A DNA stretch of 20,106 nucleotides from an uncultured Collinsella sp. (lineage in GTDB: Bacteria; Actinomycetota; Coriobacteriia; Coriobacteriales; Coriobacteriaceae). The stretch is taken from positions 1 through 20,106 of the forward strand of contig URRN01000013.1 in assembly GCA_900550185.1 (NCBI GenBank). The letters run 5' to 3'. Shown piece by piece: positions 6,965 to 14,728 of the stretch. The first letter of the stretch is position 1; each line of letters starts with the position of its first letter. The position numbers and the translations under genes are program-made. Under the pieces are notes generated by a model. That model worked only from the letters and a program-made list of their open reading frames with translations. It did not search any database and was not told the DNA's origin.

Positions 6965-9025
6965 CTACATCATGCCGACGCCGAACAGGGTCAGCAGCAT
7001 GTCGATGATCTTGATGAATACGAACGGCACCACGATGCCGCCCAGACCCCACACGAGCAGGTTGTGGATCAGCAGCTGTCCGGACGGGACCTCGCGGTAC
7101 TTAACGCCCTTCAGCGCGGCCGGGATCAGCGCGACGATAACGAGCGCGTTATAGATGATGGCCGAAAGAACCGCGGACAGCGGGCTTGCCAGACCGAGGA
7201 TGTTGAGGGCGCCCAGTCCCGGATAGATCGGAGAGAACAGCGCCGGGATGATGGCGAAGTACTTCGCCATGTCGTTGGCAACAGAAAAGGTCGTGAGCGA
7301 ACCGCGGGTCATGAGCAACTGTTTGCCGATGCGCACGACCTCGATGAGCTTGGTGGGGCTGGAGTCGAGGTCGACCATGTTGCCGGCCTCCTTGGCGGCC
7401 TGGGTGCCGGTGTTCATGGCCACGGCGACATCCGCCTGCGCCAGCGCCGGCGCATCGTTGGTGCCATCGCCGGTCATGGCGACCAGGTGACCCTCGCGCT
7501 GGAACTCGCGGATCTTCTCGAGCTTGCCCTCAGGGGTGGCCTCGGCCAGGAAGTCGTCAACGCCGGCCTCGGCGGCGATTGCCGCGGCGGTGAGTGGGTT
7601 GTCGCCCGTCACCATGATGGTCTTGATGCCCATGCGGCGCAGATCGGCGAACTTCTCCTTCACGCCGGACTTGATGATGTCCTTAAGGTAGACGACACCC
7701 AGCACACGTCGGTCCTTTGCCACGACCAACGGGGTGCCGCCCACCTTCGCAATGCGCTCGACGGCCTCGTCGCACTCCTTCGAGAACACTCCTCCGGCAG
7801 CCTCCACATAAGCGCGAACGGAATCGGCCGCACCCTTGCGAATCTCGCTGTCGGCGTAGTTCACGCCGGACATGCGGGTGGCCGCCGTGAAGGGAATGAA
7901 CTCCATGCCCTTGTCCTCGAGCGTACGGCCCCGCAGGCCGAACTGCTCCTTGGCGAGCACGACGATGGAGCGGCCCTCGGGGGTCTCATCCGCCAGAGAG
8001 GACAGCTGCGCGGCATCGGCGAGTTCCGCCGGATCGACACCGTCGACCGGAATGAACTCAGCGGCCTGACGGTTGCCCAAGGTGATGGTACCGGTCTTAT
8101 CGAGCATGAGGATGTCGACGTCGCCGGCAGCCTCGATGGCGCGGCCGGACATGGCCAGCACGTTGGCCTCGTTCAGTCGGCTCATGCCGGCGATGCCAAT
8201 GGCGGACAGCAGCGCACCAATGGTGGTGGGCGCCAGACAGACGAGCAAGGCAACGAGCGTGGTCACAGCGGTGGGGTTCGCCATACCGTTGAGCCCTGCA
8301 GAGAAACTCGAATAGCAGTACAGCGCGAGCGTCACGAGGATGAAGATGACGGACAGAGCAACCAGAAAGATCTCGAGCGCGACCTCGTTGGGGGTCTTCT
8401 TGCGGGCGGCGCCCTCAACCATGGCGATCATCTTATCCAGGAAGCTCTGGCCAGGCTCGCTGGTGATTTTCACCACAATCCAATCGGAAAGCACGGTGGT
8501 GCCGCCAGTGACGGCAGAACGGTCGCCGCCAGCCTCGCGAACCACGGGTGCAGACTCGCCGGTGATGGCCGACTCATCAACCGAGGCAGCACCCTCGATG
8601 ACATCGCCGTCTCCCGGAATCTGCTCGCCGGCGCGCACGACCACCAGATCCCCGCGTGAGAGCTCGGTACCGGGAACGGCCGTGAAGCGGTCCTTATCCT
8701 CGACGGACTCGATGCGATGGGCTTCGACGTCCTTTTTCGCCGCGCGCAGGGAGTCTGCCTGCGCCTTACCGCGGCCCTCGGCAAGTGCCTCGGCAAAATT
8801 TGAAAAGAGGTCGGTCAGCCAGAGAATGACGGCAATGGCGATCACATAGTATGTGGGGACGCCGGCGTCCTGTACCCCAAAAATAGAGGCGATGGCCAGA
8901 ATGGAGGTCATGGCGGCCGACAGCCACACCAAGAACATGACCGGGTTTTGGACCTGGACACGGGGGTCAAGCTTGGCAAATGAATCGCGCACCGCGCGGC
9001 TCATCATGTCTTTTTGCATAGCCAT
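6965..9025 (-). CDS. kdpB: Potassium-transporting ATPase ATP-binding subunit KdpB
   Basis: This 686-residue P-type ATPase subunit hydrolyses ATP to drive K+ uptake through KdpA. Visible signatures are TGES at 155-158 (actuator; its serine is the inhibitory phosphorylation site known in E. coli KdpB), the phosphorylated aspartate D309 in DKTGT, MVTGDNP, and the hinge motif GDGTNDAPALA. The membrane motif reads LAPTTIGALLSAIGIAGM, close to the classical IPTTIGGLLSAIG form. Start at 9025 is supported by AAAGGAG about 11 bases upstream; a second ATG at 9019 is less well placed. Only 15 bases separate it from the kdpA stop, consistent with translational coupling in kdpFABC. Confidence 0.98.
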   Translation of the reverse strand: MAMQKDMMSRAVRDSFAKLDPRVQVQNPVMFLVWLSAAMTSILAIASIFGVQDAGVPTYYVIAIAVILWLTDLFSNFAEALAEGRGKAQADSLRAAKKDVEAHRIESVEDKDRFTAVPGTELSRGDLVVVRAGEQIPGDGDVIEGAASVDESAITGESAPVVREAGGDRSAVTGGTTVLSDWIVVKITSEPGQSFLDKMIAMVEGAARKKTPNEVALEIFLVALSVIFILVTLALYCYSSFSAGLNGMANPTAVTTLVALLVCLAPTTIGALLSAIGIAGMSRLNEANVLAMSGRAIEAAGDVDILMLDKTGTITLGNRQAAEFIPVDGVDPAELADAAQLSSLADETPEGRSIVVLAKEQFGLRGRTLEDKGMEFIPFTAATRMSGVNYADSEIRKGAADSVRAYVEAAGGVFSKECDEAVERIAKVGGTPLVVAKDRRVLGVVYLKDIIKSGVKEKFADLRRMGIKTIMVTGDNPLTAAAIAAEAGVDDFLAEATPEGKLEKIREFQREGHLVAMTGDGTNDAPALAQADVAVAMNTGTQAAKEAGNMVDLDSSPTKLIEVVRIGKQLLMTRGSLTTFSVANDMAKYFAIIPALFSPIYPGLGALNILGLASPLSAVLSAIIYNALVIVALIPAALKGVKYREVPSGQLLIHNLLVWGLGGIVVPFVFIKIIDMLLTLFGVGMM

Positions 9026-9040
9026 AAATCTGCGACTCCT

Positions 9041-10864
9041 TTACGCAACCATCTGGAAGAATTCGGCAACGGGACCAAGCGCCAACGCCGGGAGGAAGCT
9101 CAGGGCGCCAATCAGCAGAACGACGAATACCAGCAGGGACACGAACATGGCATTGGTGGTGGAAAGCGTACCGGCGCCCTCGGCGACCTTGCCCTTCCCG
9201 GCCAGCGAACCTGCGATGGCGAGCGTGCCCGCAATCGGCAGGAACCGCGCGAACAGCATCTCGATACCCAGCAGCACGTTGATCCACGGGATGTTGCAGT
9301 TCATGCCGGCAAATGAGGAGCCGTTGTTGCCGCCAGCCGAAGTAAGGGTGTACAGGACCTCGGAGAAGCCATGCGCCCCGCCGTTGTTGAGTTGGTCGAC
9401 AAGACCGGGCACCATGCAGGCGATAGCGGAGCTCACCAGAATGGCGAACGGGGTGGCGAGACACAGAACCACCGCCCAGCGCATCTCGGTCGGCTCGATC
9501 TTCTTGCCCAGGAACTCGGGCGTGCGGCCGACCATAAGGCCGGCGATAAACACCGTGAGGATGGCGAAGCCGATCATGCCGTACAGGCCGCAGCCCACGC
9601 CGCCGAACACCACCTCGCCCAGCGCTATCTGGAGCATCTGGACAAACCCGCCGAGCGGGGTGTAGGAGTCGTGCATGGAGTTGACCGAGCCGTTGGAAGC
9701 AGCCGTCGTGAAAGCGGACCAGGTGGAAGAGGAGGCGATGCCAAAGCGGCTCTCCTTGCCCTCCATGTTGCCGCCCGCCTGGCCATCGGTCATCTCGATG
9801 TTAACCGCGTCACCATCTGCCAGCTGCGGCGTACCCATATGCTCGTTAACGGCGATAATGCCGGTAAAGACCACGAGCAGGATAAGCATCGCCGCGAAGA
9901 TGGCCTTGCCCTGCCTGGCATTCTTGACACCGATGCCGAAGGTGAAGCAGCAGGCGACCGGAATCAGCAGCAAGCTGGTCATCTCGATGATGTTGGTGAT
10001 GGCATTGGGATTCTCATACGGATGCGCAGAGTTCGCGCCAAAGAAGCCGCCGCCGTTGGTGCCGGACTGTTTGATGGCAACCTGGCTGGCCGCAGGACCC
10101 TGGGGCAAAAACTGCTCGGTGACCACGCGGGCGCCCTCGACAACCTTGCCGTCAACCTTGACCGTGTCGCCCTCGATCTGGGCGCCGTCGATGACGCTCC
10201 AGCCGCCGTCTGCATTAGGCTGAACAGCGACGGGCTCTACGAGCTCAGCCTTCTGAGCCGGCTGAAAATTGGAGATAACGCCACCGGCAGCCAGGCAGAT
10301 GCCGAACACGAGGTTCAGCGGGATGAGCACATACAAAACGGTGCGGGTGAGGTCAACCCAGAAGGAACCCAAACCCTGCTCCTTGACCTGACGGAAACCG
10401 CGGATGAGCGCGAACATGACCGCAATACCGGTGCCGGCGGACAAGAAGTTTTGCACGGTGAGGCCCATGAACTGCACAAAGTAGGACAGGGTGGTCTCAC
10501 CGGAATAGGATTGCCAGTTAGTGTTGGTTATGAAAGAAACAGCCGTATTGAACGACAAGTCCCATGACACACCCGGCAGGTGCTGGGGATTGCCTGGCAA
10601 GAAGGACTGAAGCACCTGGAGTGCCACAAGAGCCACGAGGCCGATCCCCGAAAAGACCAGCACGCTCGCCAGATAGCGCCTACACCCCATCTGTTCTGCC
10701 GCGTCGATGCGAAGCAGACGATAGACGCCACGCTCCACAGGAGCAATCACAGGTGACAGAAACGTATGCTCACCATCCATGATATGGGCCATGAACCGAC
10801 CGAGCGGAACGGCCAGGACGACGAGCACGGCAAAGTACAAGATGTACTGAATTGCAGCGTCCAT
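9041..10864 (-). CDS. kdpA: Potassium-transporting ATPase K+-binding subunit KdpA
   Basis: This 607-residue membrane protein is the K+ channel-like subunit of Kdp. All four pore-loop regions are recognisable: NTNWQSYSGE (113-122), SGTNGGGFF (267-275), AASNGSVNSMHD (388-399) and TSAGGNNGSSF (508-518). It is about 50 residues longer than the E. coli protein. Much of the excess sits in the external loop before the second pore loop (about 200-262), a hydrophilic stretch rich in Asp, Val and Gly. The ATG at 10864 is preceded by GAGGAG located inside the end of kdpF, and begins three bases after the kdpF stop codon. It is the second gene of the kdpFABC operon. Confidence 0.98.
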   Translation of the reverse strand: MDAAIQYILYFAVLVVLAVPLGRFMAHIMDGEHTFLSPVIAPVERGVYRLLRIDAAEQMGCRRYLASVLVFSGIGLVALVALQVLQSFLPGNPQHLPGVSWDLSFNTAVSFITNTNWQSYSGETTLSYFVQFMGLTVQNFLSAGTGIAVMFALIRGFRQVKEQGLGSFWVDLTRTVLYVLIPLNLVFGICLAAGGVISNFQPAQKAELVEPVAVQPNADGGWSVIDGAQIEGDTVKVDGKVVEGARVVTEQFLPQGPAASQVAIKQSGTNGGGFFGANSAHPYENPNAITNIIEMTSLLLIPVACCFTFGIGVKNARQGKAIFAAMLILLVVFTGIIAVNEHMGTPQLADGDAVNIEMTDGQAGGNMEGKESRFGIASSSTWSAFTTAASNGSVNSMHDSYTPLGGFVQMLQIALGEVVFGGVGCGLYGMIGFAILTVFIAGLMVGRTPEFLGKKIEPTEMRWAVVLCLATPFAILVSSAIACMVPGLVDQLNNGGAHGFSEVLYTLTSAGGNNGSSFAGMNCNIPWINVLLGIEMLFARFLPIAGTLAIAGSLAGKGKVAEGAGTLSTTNAMFVSLLVFVVLLIGALSFLPALALGPVAEFFQMVA

Positions 10865-10867
10865 AGT

Positions 10868-10954
10868 TTACGAATCACTCCTCATCAGAATGTAGATGTA
10901 ATAGATAAAGAGTCCAATGCAAACGACTCCGATGATGGGAATGAGGATGTCCAT
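10868..10954 (-). CDS. kdpF: KdpF, small membrane subunit of the Kdp pump
   Basis: This is a 28-codon frame that starts MDILIPIIGVV and ends RSDS, consisting of one hydrophobic helix and a short charged tail. That is the size and character of KdpF, the lipid-like stabilising subunit of KdpFABC. It starts at an ATG at 10954 with GAAAGGGG about six bases upstream, ends three bases before kdpA, and contains the kdpA ribosome binding site. It is the first gene of the minus-strand operon, downstream of the shared kdp control region. Its position and composition make the call strong despite its size; homology alone would be weak at this length. Confidence 0.9.
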   Translation of the reverse strand: MDILIPIIGVVCIGLFIYYIYILMRSDS

Positions 10955-11003
10955 TTACCGCCCCTTTCACGCGCGGTCCGATGTCTCGGACGCCTGTTCT
11001 CGC

Positions 11004-11028
11004 AAGCGTCTGGGGACAGTAAACGCTT
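11004..11028. promoter_or_regulatory. Inverted repeat in the kdpF leader region
   Basis: AAGCGT (11004-11009) and ACGCTT (11023-11028) are inverted copies separated by 13 bases, about 50-75 bases upstream of the kdpF start. The spacer reads TTTACTGT on the minus strand, which could be part of a kdpF -10 region. No convincing -35 is seen, as would be expected for an activator-dependent promoter. Low certainty. Confidence 0.3.
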
Positions 11029-11069
11029 CTAGGGATTAAAGAGGCATGAGGGCCGGGGCTCACGTCCTT

Positions 11070-11126
11070 AAGATGCCGTAAAGATGCAGGTAGAAAGCAC
11101 TATTGCGGCTGCAGTGCGCCTATACT
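11070..11126 (+). promoter_or_regulatory. Direct repeat AAGATGC (11-bp period) and -10 box; candidate KdpE site and kdpDE promoter
   Basis: AAGATGC occurs at 11070-11076 and 11081-11087, one helical turn apart, as expected for head-to-tail binding of an OmpR/PhoB-type regulator dimer such as KdpE. TATACT at 11121-11126 is a good plus-strand -10 for kdpDE. The matching -35 position (about 11098-11103) is poor, and the repeats fall about 45-65 bases before the probable transcription start, where a class of activators binds. The site could also serve the divergent kdpFABC promoter. Inference from spacing and position. Confidence 0.45.
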
Positions 11127-11199
11127 CGACCTTCGCGAGCATACAGTGGCTTCCTCACCGCGTATGCACGCATGGACAACGCTTCAGAAAGGCTACGCT

Positions 11200-13935
11200 A
11201 TGCAGCGCGACGCATCGGACACTCGCGTCAATCCAGACCTCATCCTCAAGGCAATTGAGAAAGACGAGGTCGCCGATGACGCTCGAACCAGCCGGGGACA
11301 CCTCAAGATTTTCTTTGGCTACGCTGCTGGCGCAGGCAAAACCTATGCGATGCTTCAAGCCGCCCACGCCGCCAAGCGGCGAGGTGTCGACGTCGTCGCG
11401 GGATACATCGAGCCGCACGAACGTCCGGCAACTGCCCATCTTGCACAAGGGCTTGAGAACGTACCCTGTAAACTCATCGAGCACAACGACATTGTGCTCA
11501 GCGAGTTCGATCTAGATGCGGCTATCGAACGCGCCCCTCAGCTCATCCTTGTCGACGAGCTCGCCCATACGAATGCGCCGGGGTCTCGCCACGACAAACG
11601 CTATCGAGACGTCGAGGAACTTCTACATGCGGGCATCGACGTCTATACGACCGTGAACGTTCAGCATATCGAGAGCCTAAACGACATGGTTGCATCCATC
11701 ACCGGCGTTGTCGTGAGCGAACGAATCCCCGACCGTATCTTCGATGATGCCGACCAGGTCGAGCTCGTCGACATAGAGCCCGAAGACCTACTTGAGCGCC
11801 TTCGCGCCGGCCTCGTCTACCGTCCCGCACAAGCCGACCGAGCGCAACAGCATTTTTTTACCGTCGAGAACCTCACCGCACTCCGAGAAATCGCGCTGCG
11901 CCGCTGCGCCGATCGCACCGGCCGCCTCACAGACGCCGCACGCGTGCTGGGAAACCGTGACTACTACACCAGGGAGCGTATCTTAGTCTGTGTCTCCCCG
12001 GCGCCGACCAATCCCCGCATTGTCCGTGCCGCCGCACGCATGGCGAAAGCGTTTCACAGCGAGCTCGTCGCCCTGTTCGTAGAGAGCCCACGCACGCAAG
12101 CCATGAGCGATAATGAGCGCGCCAAGCTTGCAGCCAATATCGCCCTAGCCGAGCAGCTCGGAGCACATATGGAAACCGTCTATGGCGACGACATCGCGTT
12201 TCAGATCTCCGAGTTCGCACGCCTGTCGGGTATTTCGAAGATCGTCATGGGGCGCACGGGCGAGCGCAGCAGCGTCCGTCAGGCCCTCTTCGGCCGTAAG
12301 TCTCTCGTAGAACAGCTCATAACATTCGCCCCGAACCTCGACATTTACATCATTCCAGAACAGTCGACTCCGCCCTCCCGACCCAAAGGACGCCGCCATG
12401 CGCTCGCCCTGCAGCCGCCCAGCAGCCGAAACGTGCTTCGCACGCTGGCTCTCTCTCTTGCCGCCACGGCGATCGGCACGGCTTTCCGCCATCTGGGATT
12501 TGCCGATTCCAGCATCATATCCCTCTATATCCTCACGGCCCTGCTGACCGCCGTCACCACGACGGGGCGTATCTGCACGATCGTATCGAGCGTGCTCTCT
12601 GTAGTGCTTTACAACTTCTGCTTCGTCACGCCTCTGTTTTCGCTCGCCAGCTACGACCGAAGCTATCTGGTCACGTTCGGCATCATGTTCGCTACCGCTA
12701 TGGTCGCCGGCGAGTTAACTGCGCGCATCGCCGACAACGCCCGTACCTCCGCCGAGAACGCATTCAAAACGCGCGTACTCCTCGAAACGAACCAGCTCTT
12801 GCAGCAAGCCCATAGCGCGGAGGAGTGCGCCCGCGTCACCATGAACCAACTCATCAAACTGCTAAAACTCGACGTGGTCTTCTATGCCGCTGAACATGGC
12901 ACGCTCGGCAAGGCGCTCTATGAGTCCGCTGGCACCGAAAACCGATCCGCGTCGCTGCTCACCGACTACGAGCGCGCCGTTGCAACCTGGACCTACACCA
13001 ACAACAAGCGCGCGGGCGCAAGCACGCGGACCCTGCCTGAGGCGCACTGTCTCTACCTCGCGGTTCGCACCGGCGACAAGGTATTCGGTGTCATCGGCAT
13101 CGCCCTGGAGGGGCACGAGATCGAAGCCTTCGAGCATTCGATCGTCCTATCTATCGTAGGTGAATGCGCCTTGGCGCTCGAAAGCGACCAGGCGGCGCAA
13201 GAGCGCGAAGAGGCTGCGGTCTTGGCGAAAAACGAGCAGCTGCGCGCCAACCTTTTGCGCTCCATCGGCCACGATTTGAGGACACCCCTCACGGCTATAT
13301 CCGGATCTGCGGCAATCCTTCGGAAGAGCGACGAGAAGCTCAGCCTCGAACAACGCTGCGATCTTGCCGATGCCATCTACGACGACTCCCTCTGGCTTAT
13401 CGATACCGTGGAAAACCTCCTCGCCATCACACGCGTCGAGGACGGCACCATTCGCCTCAACTTAACATCCGAGCTCATCGACGAGGTCATCGAGGCCGCC
13501 CTCAGCCATGTCGCCCAAGCATCGCATGGACGTGCCGTCACCATCGAGCACACTGACGACATCCTGCTGGTACGCATCGACGTCCATCTCATCATGCAGG
13601 TGCTTACGAATCTCATCATGAACGCCTTCAAATACACGCCCGAGGACTCGACTGTCACCATCAGCGCACGTCGCGAGGGTGAGTTCATCGTGGTGGACGT
13701 CGCAGACGATGGGCCGGGTGTAGCAGACTGTGACAAGCCTCATATCTTTGAGCGCTTCTTCACCTCAAGCAATACGCGGCCCGTGGATTCGCGTCGAAGC
13801 ATCGGCCTTGGGCTGTCGCTCTGCCGCTCCATCGTGGAGGCGCATGGCGGCGTCATCGAAGTTCGCGACAACCACCCCCATGGGGCCGTCTTCCGTTTTA
13901 CCCTGCCCGCCGAGGAGATCGAGATTCATGAATAA
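11200..13935 (+). CDS. kdpD: Sensor histidine kinase KdpD
   Basis: This 911-residue sensor kinase has the full KdpD plan. The N-terminal KdpD domain has Walker A GYAAGAGKT (40-48) and Walker B LILVDE (115-120). A universal-stress-protein-like domain follows from about 258 to 380. Four membrane helices lie between about 411 and 511, then a GAF-like region, the H-box SIGHDLRTPLTAI with phospho-accepting H691, and the ATPase with NLIMNAFKYTP (from 805), DVADDGPGV (about 832) and GLGLSLCRSIVEAHGG. It senses K+ limitation and phosphorylates KdpE. I chose ATG 11200 because GAAAGG lies just upstream; an in-frame ATG at 11146 has no ribosome binding site. It overlaps kdpE by 8 bases. The SxS motif linked to c-di-AMP binding in some KdpD stress domains is not evident. 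Confidence 0.98.
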   Translation: MQRDASDTRVNPDLILKAIEKDEVADDARTSRGHLKIFFGYAAGAGKTYAMLQAAHAAKRRGVDVVAGYIEPHERPATAHLAQGLENVPCKLIEHNDIVLSEFDLDAAIERAPQLILVDELAHTNAPGSRHDKRYRDVEELLHAGIDVYTTVNVQHIESLNDMVASITGVVVSERIPDRIFDDADQVELVDIEPEDLLERLRAGLVYRPAQADRAQQHFFTVENLTALREIALRRCADRTGRLTDAARVLGNRDYYTRERILVCVSPAPTNPRIVRAAARMAKAFHSELVALFVESPRTQAMSDNERAKLAANIALAEQLGAHMETVYGDDIAFQISEFARLSGISKIVMGRTGERSSVRQALFGRKSLVEQLITFAPNLDIYIIPEQSTPPSRPKGRRHALALQPPSSRNVLRTLALSLAATAIGTAFRHLGFADSSIISLYILTALLTAVTTTGRICTIVSSVLSVVLYNFCFVTPLFSLASYDRSYLVTFGIMFATAMVAGELTARIADNARTSAENAFKTRVLLETNQLLQQAHSAEECARVTMNQLIKLLKLDVVFYAAEHGTLGKALYESAGTENRSASLLTDYERAVATWTYTNNKRAGASTRTLPEAHCLYLAVRTGDKVFGVIGIALEGHEIEAFEHSIVLSIVGECALALESDQAAQEREEAAVLAKNEQLRANLLRSIGHDLRTPLTAISGSAAILRKSDEKLSLEQRCDLADAIYDDSLWLIDTVENLLAITRVEDGTIRLNLTSELIDEVIEAALSHVAQASHGRAVTIEHTDDILLVRIDVHLIMQVLTNLIMNAFKYTPEDSTVTISARREGEFIVVDVADDGPGVADCDKPHIFERFFTSSNTRPVDSRRSIGLGLSLCRSIVEAHGGVIEVRDNHPHGAVFRFTLPAEEIEIHE

Positions 13936-14632
13936 TGCCGCTAAGCCACGCATCCTTCTGGTCGAAGATGACCTGACCGTTCAAAACCTCGTTTCGACCG
14001 CGCTTGACCTCCACGGCTATGTCGTGAGCAAGGTTTGCAACGGCCAGGCCGCCATCATGGATGCGGTGTCGCACGGTCCCAGCCTCATCATGCTCGACCT
14101 AGGCCTTCCCGACATTGACGGCATCGAGGTCATCACGAAGATCCGAAGCTGGTCGGCAGTCCCCATTATCGTCATTTCGGCGCGCACCGAAGATTCCGAC
14201 AAGATTGCAGCACTTGACGCAGGGGCAGACGACTACCTCACCAAGCCCTTTTCTGTGGATGAGTTGCTCGCGCGCGTCCGCGCGAATTTGAGGCGCTCCT
14301 CGATGGCGTCGAGCGAGTCGACAGAAGCGAGCACGTTCGACAACGGTCCGCTGCATATCGACTACGCCGCGGGATACGCTACGAAAGACGGACGCGAGCT
14401 CTCGCTCACCCCAACCGAGTATAAATTGCTCGTCCTTCTGGCGAAAAACGTCGACAAGGTGCTCACCCACACCTTCATCACCCGCGAGATATGGGGCACG
14501 AGCTGGGACAGCGATCTGGCGAGCCTGCGCGTGTTCATGCGCACCCTGCGCAAGAAGATCGAGGCAGACCCCTCTCACCCCAAGATGATTCAGACGCACA
14601 TGGGTGTCGGGTACCGCATGCAGCGTCTCTAG
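13928..14632 (+). CDS. kdpE: Response regulator KdpE
   Basis: This is a 234-residue OmpR/PhoB-type response regulator. The receiver domain shows the acidic pair in ILLVEDD (9-15), phospho-acceptor D57 in MLDLGLPDIDG, and K106 in YLTKPF. The C-terminal winged helix (about 140-232) includes LSLTPTEYKLLVLLAKN and ends HMGVGYRM. When phosphorylated by KdpD it would activate kdpFABC under low K+. The start ATG at 13928 overlaps the kdpD stop by 8 bases, indicating translational coupling. The gene ends next to a repeat/hairpin that separates it from the convergent GltD-like gene. Confidence 0.97.
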   Translation: MNNAAKPRILLVEDDLTVQNLVSTALDLHGYVVSKVCNGQAAIMDAVSHGPSLIMLDLGLPDIDGIEVITKIRSWSAVPIIVISARTEDSDKIAALDAGADDYLTKPFSVDELLARVRANLRRSSMASSESTEASTFDNGPLHIDYAAGYATKDGRELSLTPTEYKLLVLLAKNVDKVLTHTFITREIWGTSWDSDLASLRVFMRTLRKKIEADPSHPKMIQTHMGVGYRMQRL

Positions 14633-14640
14633 CCCGCCCA

Positions 14641-14713
14641 ACAAAAAGTTGCGGTGGAATACGGAGTAGATAAGGCCTTTGACAGCCAAAACAGTCCGTA
14701 TTTCACCGCAACT
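14641..14713 (-). terminator. Repeat element copy 3; long hairpin with T-run, terminator of the GltD-like gene
   Basis: AGTTGCGGTGGAATACGGA (14647-14665) pairs with TCCGTATTTCACCGCAACT (14695-14713) over 19 bases with one mismatch, around a 29-base loop. On the minus strand the stem is followed directly by TTTTTGTT (14646-14639), giving an intrinsic-terminator shape 16 bases past the GltD-like gene. On the plus strand, after kdpE, no T-run follows. It is the best-preserved member of the repeat family seen at 3337-3449 and 6278-6321. Confidence 0.7.
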
Positions 14714-14728
14714 GATGGATGGGATGTG

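Noticed and set aside
6755..8659. A 634-codon open frame antisense to kdpB and kdpC
   Set aside because: Same antisense artefact: low-complexity His/Asp/Arg/Gln-rich product, no ribosome binding site, and overlap with two certain genes.
10955..11199. Possible c-di-AMP or potassium riboswitch before kdpF
   Set aside because: I could not recognise the conserved helices or sequence of a known potassium-related riboswitch; only a short inverted repeat and a direct repeat were visible.
11651..11663. GTGAACGTTCAG, resembling the shared LacI-like operator
   Set aside because: It lies deep inside the kdpD coding sequence where the codons encode the conserved TVNVQHIES stretch; most likely a coincidence of coding sequence.
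6362..14632. kdp block as a recently acquired mobile island
   Set aside because: No integrase, transposase, tRNA target or base-composition shift is visible; the flanking 17-base repeats also belong to a family present outside the block, so they are not evidence of insertion by themselves.
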